Positions 60,002 to 64,000 of a stretch of DNA of 64,000 nt are shown here, piece after piece. Under the pieces are notes generated by a model. The model was given only the letters and a program-made list of their open reading frames with translations, ran no database searches and was not told the DNA's origin. The translations under genes and the position numbers were made by a program. The stretch is from [Clostridium] methylpentosum DSM 5476 (GTDB taxonomy: Bacteria > Bacillota > Clostridia > Oscillospirales > Ruminococcaceae), in NCBI GenBank assembly GCA_000158655.1, contig EQ973338.1, forward strand, positions 536,625-600,624, in the 5' to 3' direction. Every line of letters starts with the position of its first letter. The stretch's first letter is position 1.

Positions 60002-61336
60002 ATGGACGACCCTGACCCTGCAAATATTCTTCCGCAACTCATCCTCATTCTGGTACTGACACTGGTCAATGCTTTTTTCGCCTCCGCGGAGATGGCTGTC
60101 GTGTCAGTCAACAAAACGAAAATCAAACGGTTTGCCGAAGAGGGAAACGACAAAGCAAAGCTCATCAGCAAGCTGCTCGAAGAGCCCTCCCGGTTCCTCT
60201 CCACCATTCAGGTGGCGATCACCCTGGCCGGGTTTTTCTCGAGCGCATCTGCGGCAACCGGTATCTCGAGCATTGTCGGCAGCTGGCTGGGAGGCTTAGG
60301 CGTTCCCTATGCCCAGCCGATCTCCCTTGTCGCGATTACGTTGCTCCTGTCCTATTTTACCCTTGTCTTCGGCGAGCTCGTTCCCAAGCGGATCGCCCTG
60401 CAGAAGGCGGAGGCGATTGCGATGTTTTCGGTCAAACCGATTCTGCTGGTGCAGACGATTGCCTCGCCGTTTGTCCGTTTTCTCGCCTTCTCCACCAACC
60501 TGGTGCTGCGCCTCTTCGGCATGAAGACCGAAGGGCTTGACGAACAGGTTTCCAAAGAAGAGATCAAGTCCATGGTGGAGGTTGGACAGGAAACCGGGGT
60601 ATTTAACGAAACTGAAACCGAAATGATCAACAGCATTTTTGAGTTTGACGACATCGTCGCGGAGGAGGTCATGACCCCCCGGACCGACGTCTTTCTCATC
60701 AATGCCAGCCGCCCGGTGAGCGAGTATCTCGACGAGCTGCTCGCGGCAAAATACTCCCGCATCCCGGTTTACGAAGGGGACACCGACAACATCATCGGCG
60801 TGCTTTATATGAAAGATTTTATCATCGAGGCGCGCAAAAACGGGTTTGAACAGGTGGATGTGCGCAGCATCCTGCACCCGCCTTACCTGGTGCCCGAGCG
60901 CAAGAACATCGACGTTCTCTTCAAGGAGATGCAGGCGGCCCACCGGCAGATAGCGGTGCTCATCGACGAGTACGGCGGATTTTCCGGCATCGTCACAATG
61001 GAGGATCTCATTGAGGAAATCACCGGTGAAATCGACGATGAACACGAGGCAGAAGATCCCGATATACACTCGATTGACAGCAACACCTTCCTTGTCAAGG
61101 GCGGTGTGTCGATTGAGGATTTAAACGATGAACTGGGGCTGTCGCTTGACGAGGAATCCGACGGATACGACACGCTGGGCGGCTTTCTCATCACCTTACT
61201 CGGAAGGATTCCAAAAGAAGGGGAACAGCCGGAACTGGAATCGGATGGACTTTTGTTCAAAGTTCAACAGGTGCGGGACAACCGGATTGAGCAGGTGAAA
61301 ATCTGCCGCCAGCTCGAAGCGGAAAAACAGGAGTAG
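60002..61336 (+). CDS. CorC/HlyC-type membrane protein with CBS domains (CNNM family)
   Basis: Relatives take part in Mg2+ (or Co2+) efflux; often mis-annotated as hemolysin. 444 residues: DUF21 membrane domain with spans near 8-28, 60-85, 90-118 (VAITLLLSYFTLVFGELVPK) and 125-150; the FGELVPKRIALQKAE signature; a linker EIKSMVEVGQETGVFNETE; a CBS pair with EEVMTPRTDV near 222 and IAVLIDEYGGFSGIVTMEDL near 316; then a CorC_HlyC C-domain. ATG at 60002 with GGAG upstream is chosen; the longer frame passes through the promoter. Ion specificity cannot be told. Confidence 0.88.
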   Translation: MDDPDPANILPQLILILVLTLVNAFFASAEMAVVSVNKTKIKRFAEEGNDKAKLISKLLEEPSRFLSTIQVAITLAGFFSSASAATGISSIVGSWLGGLGVPYAQPISLVAITLLLSYFTLVFGELVPKRIALQKAEAIAMFSVKPILLVQTIASPFVRFLAFSTNLVLRLFGMKTEGLDEQVSKEEIKSMVEVGQETGVFNETETEMINSIFEFDDIVAEEVMTPRTDVFLINASRPVSEYLDELLAAKYSRIPVYEGDTDNIIGVLYMKDFIIEARKNGFEQVDVRSILHPPYLVPERKNIDVLFKEMQAAHRQIAVLIDEYGGFSGIVTMEDLIEEITGEIDDEHEAEDPDIHSIDSNTFLVKGGVSIEDLNDELGLSLDEESDGYDTLGGFLITLLGRIPKEGEQPELESDGLLFKVQQVRDNRIEQVKICRQLEAEKQE

Positions 61337-61646
61337 CAGAAGCGGCAAACGAGTTTCCCTGGGCAAGTTCGGTCCGCGATACCAATCAATCTGCACGATG
61401 TACCAAACCATACAGGAACCTGAAAACAAGGCGGGCTGGAATTTCCGGCCCGCCTTGTGGCGTGAAAAGGTGGTCAGCCACAAGTAATGCAATCGATTGA
61501 CGGGAACAAGCAGCCTTGAAATGCCGTTTATCTTTTCTCGAATGCAAAAGAGCATTTATTTAAAGACAGATTTTGCGGTTTTCCGACATGCAGTTTGAGC
61601 AAATATGAATATTTTGTATCCCGTTGGGAACTTCTTGCGATTTTGC
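61337..61646. other. Intergenic stretch with a hairpin, no gene
   Basis: CAAGGCGGGC (61427-61436) and GCCCGCCTTG (61448-61457) form a strong stem, probably the CorC-type gene's terminator although the T-run is poor. No supportable gene lies between here and the rny promoter. Confidence 0.5.
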
Positions 61647-61675
61647 TTGACATTGCCCTGTAATCAGGATAAAAT
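61647..61675 (+). promoter_or_regulatory. rny promoter
   Basis: TTGACA (61647-61652), 17-base spacer, TAAAAT (61670-61675). It is about 270 bases upstream of the start, so the transcript has a long 5' leader (to 61948) with no recognised riboswitch. Confidence 0.75.
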
Positions 61676-61948
61676 ATATTTACAGTGCGTTTTTGTACGT
61701 ATTTTACTGATAGATCGGTTTCGATTTGATTTATTATACATTTTGCACATCAAAATGAGTGCATCGGATTTCGTATATAGAGATTGTGAATAATAGGAGT
61801 TTTGCAGGAATCTATGAAAGATAACCTTTTTGTACGTTAGTTTTGAATGCAACTTGTCCCGAACTATCGGGTGAAGTTCGTCGCGCACACCTATCTAAAA
61901 TAATAAAAAAACAGAAAATAACTCAAAAAAGGAGGTACAGCAGGTATT

Positions 61949-63514
61949 ATGCCAACCGTAACAGCCATACTTTGTATTGTTGTTGCTTTTGTAGTTTCAG
62001 GTGTGCTTTTTGGATTCATTGCATTTAAAAAGGGCGTTGCCTATCGCAAACAGGTAGCGGAAACCGAGCTCGGCACGGCTGAGGAACAGGCCCGCCACAT
62101 TATCGAGGACGCCCAGAAGGATGCAGAAACCAGAAAAAAAGAAGCATTAATCGAGGCCAAGGACGAAATACATAGACTTCGCACCGAAGCCGATAAAGAG
62201 ATAAAAGACCGCCGAATTGATGCCAACCGCCAGGAACGCAGGCTCCAGCAAAAAGAAGAAACACTCGACCGCAAAATTGACAACCTCGAAAAGAAGGAAG
62301 AACAGGTCCAGAACAAACTCAAAAACGCTGAAGCAAAGCTCGAAGAAGCTGAAGCAATCAAAAATCACCAGATGGAGATGCTCGAAAAAATCTCCGGCCT
62401 GACCGCCGAGCAGGCAAAACTGCAGCTGCTCGACGCACTCGAAAACGAACTCATTCACGAAAAGGCAGTCAAGCTTTCCAGCTATGAACAGCAGCTCAAA
62501 GACGAGGCGGAAGCCAAGGCGAGAGAGCTCATCTCCCTTGCCATTGCGCGTTGCGCCGCCGACCACGTCTCCGAAGCAACCGTGTCGGTCGTCACCCTGC
62601 CCAACGATGAGATGAAAGGCCGCATTATCGGCCGCGAGGGCAGAAACATCCGCACCCTTGAAACCCTCACTGGTGTCGACCTCATCATCGACGACACCCC
62701 AGAGGCGATTACCCTGTCCTGCTTTGACCCTGTCCGCCGTGAGATTGCCCGCCAGGCGCTCGAACGGCTCATCACTGACGGACGCATCCACCCCGCACGC
62801 ATTGAGGAGATGGTCGAAAAGGCCCGCCGGGACGTCGACCAGACCATCAAGGCAGAGGGCGAACGCGCCGTCATGGAAACCAACGTTCACGGCATTCACC
62901 ACGAACTTGTCAAACTCATTGGACGTCTCAAATACCGCACCAGCTACGGTCAGAATGTGCTCAACCACTCGATTGAGGTGGCGCACCTCTCCGGCATCAT
63001 GGCGAGCGAACTCGGCGTTGACGCCAACATGGCCCGCCGCGCTGGCCTTCTGCACGACATCGGCAAGGCGCTCAACCACGAAATTGAGGGCTCCCACGTC
63101 GAAATCGGCGTAGATGTCTGTAAAAAATACAAGGAAAATCCGCAGATTCTCCACGCGATCGAAGCGCATCACGGCGACGTCGAGGCGAAGACCGTCATCG
63201 CCTGCATCGTTCAGGCCGCTGACGCGATCTCGGCAGCCCGCCCGGCAGCCCGGCGCGAGAATCTTGAAAACTATATCAAGAGACTTGAAAAGCTTGAGGA
63301 AATCGCAAACTCGTTTGAGGGCGTACAGAGCTCCTTTGCCATTCAGGCGGGCCGCGAGATCCGCATTATGGTCAAACCCGAGGTCATCAAGGATGAAGGG
63401 ATGGTCCTCGTTGCGCGCGACATCGTCAAGCGCATTGAAAATGAACTCGACTATCCGGGTCAGGTCAAAGTCAACCTCATCCGCGAGAGCCGCGCAATTG
63501 ATTTTGCGAAATAG
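61949..63514 (+). CDS. rny: Ribonuclease Y
   Basis: Membrane-anchored endoribonuclease that starts mRNA turnover in many Firmicutes. 521 residues: N-terminal membrane span (about 4-26), a long coiled coil rich in Lys/Glu (about 30-160), KH domain with [19 protein letters not shown] near 225, and HD domain with [11 protein letters not shown] near 340 and [12 protein letters not shown] (catalytic His-Asp) near 369, then [34 protein letters not shown]-type ribosome site before the ATG. Terminator directly after. Confidence 0.97.
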   Translation: MPTVTAILCIVVAFVVSGVLFGFIAFKKGVAYRKQVAETELGTAEEQARHIIEDAQKDAETRKKEALIEAKDEIHRLRTEADKEIKDRRIDANRQERRLQQKEETLDRKIDNLEKKEEQVQNKLKNAEAKLEEAEAIKNHQMEMLEKISGLTAEQAKLQLLDALENELIHEKAVKLSSYEQQLKDEAEAKARELISLAIARCAADHVSEATVSVVTLPNDEMKGRIIGREGRNIRTLETLTGVDLIIDDTPEAITLSCFDPVRREIARQALERLITDGRIHPARIEEMVEKARRDVDQTIKAEGERAVMETNVHGIHHELVKLIGRLKYRTSYGQNVLNHSIEVAHLSGIMASELGVDANMARRAGLLHDIGKALNHEIEGSHVEIGVDVCKKYKENPQILHAIEAHHGDVEAKTVIACIVQAADAISAARPAARRENLENYIKRLEKLEEIANSFEGVQSSFAIQAGREIRIMVKPEVIKDEGMVLVARDIVKRIENELDYPGQVKVNLIRESRAIDFAK

Positions 63515-63520
63515 CAGAGC

Positions 63521-63550
63521 GGGGACGGATTTTTCCGTCCCTGTTTTCTT
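63521..63550 (+). terminator. rny terminator
   Basis: GGGACGGA (63522-63529), loop TTTT, TCCGTCCC (63534-63541), then TGTTTTCTT. Confidence 0.8.
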
Positions 63551-64000
63551 GCAGCTTTTACGGAACAGTCGGTTTGATCAACGGGCGGGTAGCACCGCAT
63601 ACATCGAGAGCTTGGCCAAAGAGAACGGGCCGAAAAGGCAGATTAGGGCGGTTTGACAGAATAATAACGCCACGGTTTGCGCAGCTATACGCGGAGCTAC
63701 GGATGGCTTTTACCGGCCCAGCAGTCCCTGCTCTGTCCAGAGATAAGCCACAGGGCGGGGGAGTTGGCGACACCTTGCCCCCTCTCTGCCATTCAGGGGG
63801 CTGCCCTGCTTAACGCGTCGAAGTTCGAAGGAGTGAGCTGGAGCAGGGAAGATGCCCGGCGGGAACTGTTGGACTGGTGGGGCGTGGCTTGAAAGGGATG
63901 GTCAACCCCTCGGGACAAGGCGGCGCGCACTGGACAGCGGATGAATCCGGCCGCCATACGGCTGCTTGGATTGGTCAAAAGCCAATTTTACCTGGACAAC
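63551..64000. other. Right-edge stretch without a supportable gene
   Basis: GC-richer sequence with open frames in several phases on both strands but no ribosome site, motif or known family. A gene continuing past the window cannot be excluded. Confidence 0.4.

Noticed and set aside
59586-60059. Two short plus-strand open frames before the CorC-type gene
   Set aside because: No ribosome sites or motifs, and the second runs through the promoter and start of the CorC-type gene.

Overview
The window is the chromosomal replication-origin region of a low- to mid-GC anaerobic Firmicute. It looks like a clostridial relative of the Ruminococcaceae/Oscillospiraceae; this is an inference from gene content, T-box leaders, CIRCE control, strong GGAGG ribosome sites and the noc-soj-spo0J order, not from any database match. 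The dnaA/oriC zone lies near 17.0-19.1 kb. Leftward from it run dnaA, dnaN, yaaA, recF, remB, gyrB, a YcxB-like gene and gyrA. Rightward run rpmH, rnpA, yidD, yidC, jag, mnmE, mnmG, rsmG, noc, soj, spo0J and serS. Most genes therefore point away from the origin.

Layout: 1-620, a decayed IS3/IS150-type element. 0.7-4.5 kb, guaB diverging from ychF-prmA. 4.6-8.6 kb, groES-groEL under a CIRCE operator, a 53-aa orphan protein and a UPF0145 pair. 8.8-18.7 kb, the DNA gyrase/replication block. 16.97-17.35 and 18.71-19.1 kb, origin DNA with repeated TGTTGAAAA-like motifs that may be atypical DnaA boxes; one copy sits between the -35 and -10 of the dnaA promoter. 19.1-30.6 kb, the rightward origin genes with two parS sites. 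22.1-22.4 kb, an unexplained structured intergenic segment. 30.6-36.4 kb, an acyl-ACP thioesterase behind an attenuator-like leader, and a glgP-amylase pair for alpha-glucan breakdown. 36.7-45.8 kb, a division and shape block: zapA, U32 peptidase, maf, mreBCD, PBP2, an orphan MinD-like ATPase and mgsA. minC, minE and rodA are not there.

45.8-49.3 kb holds hisS-aspS behind a T-box whose specifier register and acceptor-pairing base point to tRNA-Asp rather than tRNA-His. 49.8-52.3 kb has an AI-2E-type permease, a TtcA-like PP-loop protein and a TIGR04076 protein. 52.5-59.4 kb is a complete trpEGDCFBA operon behind a TGG-specifier T-box. 60.0-63.5 kb has a CorC-type CBS membrane protein and RNase Y. 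The rest of the right edge has no supportable gene.

No rRNA, tRNA or CRISPR array was seen. Nothing in the window is clearly a complete new system. The best candidates for something undescribed are the atypical origin repeats, the structured segment before mnmE, the thioesterase leader and the Asp-reading hisS-aspS T-box.
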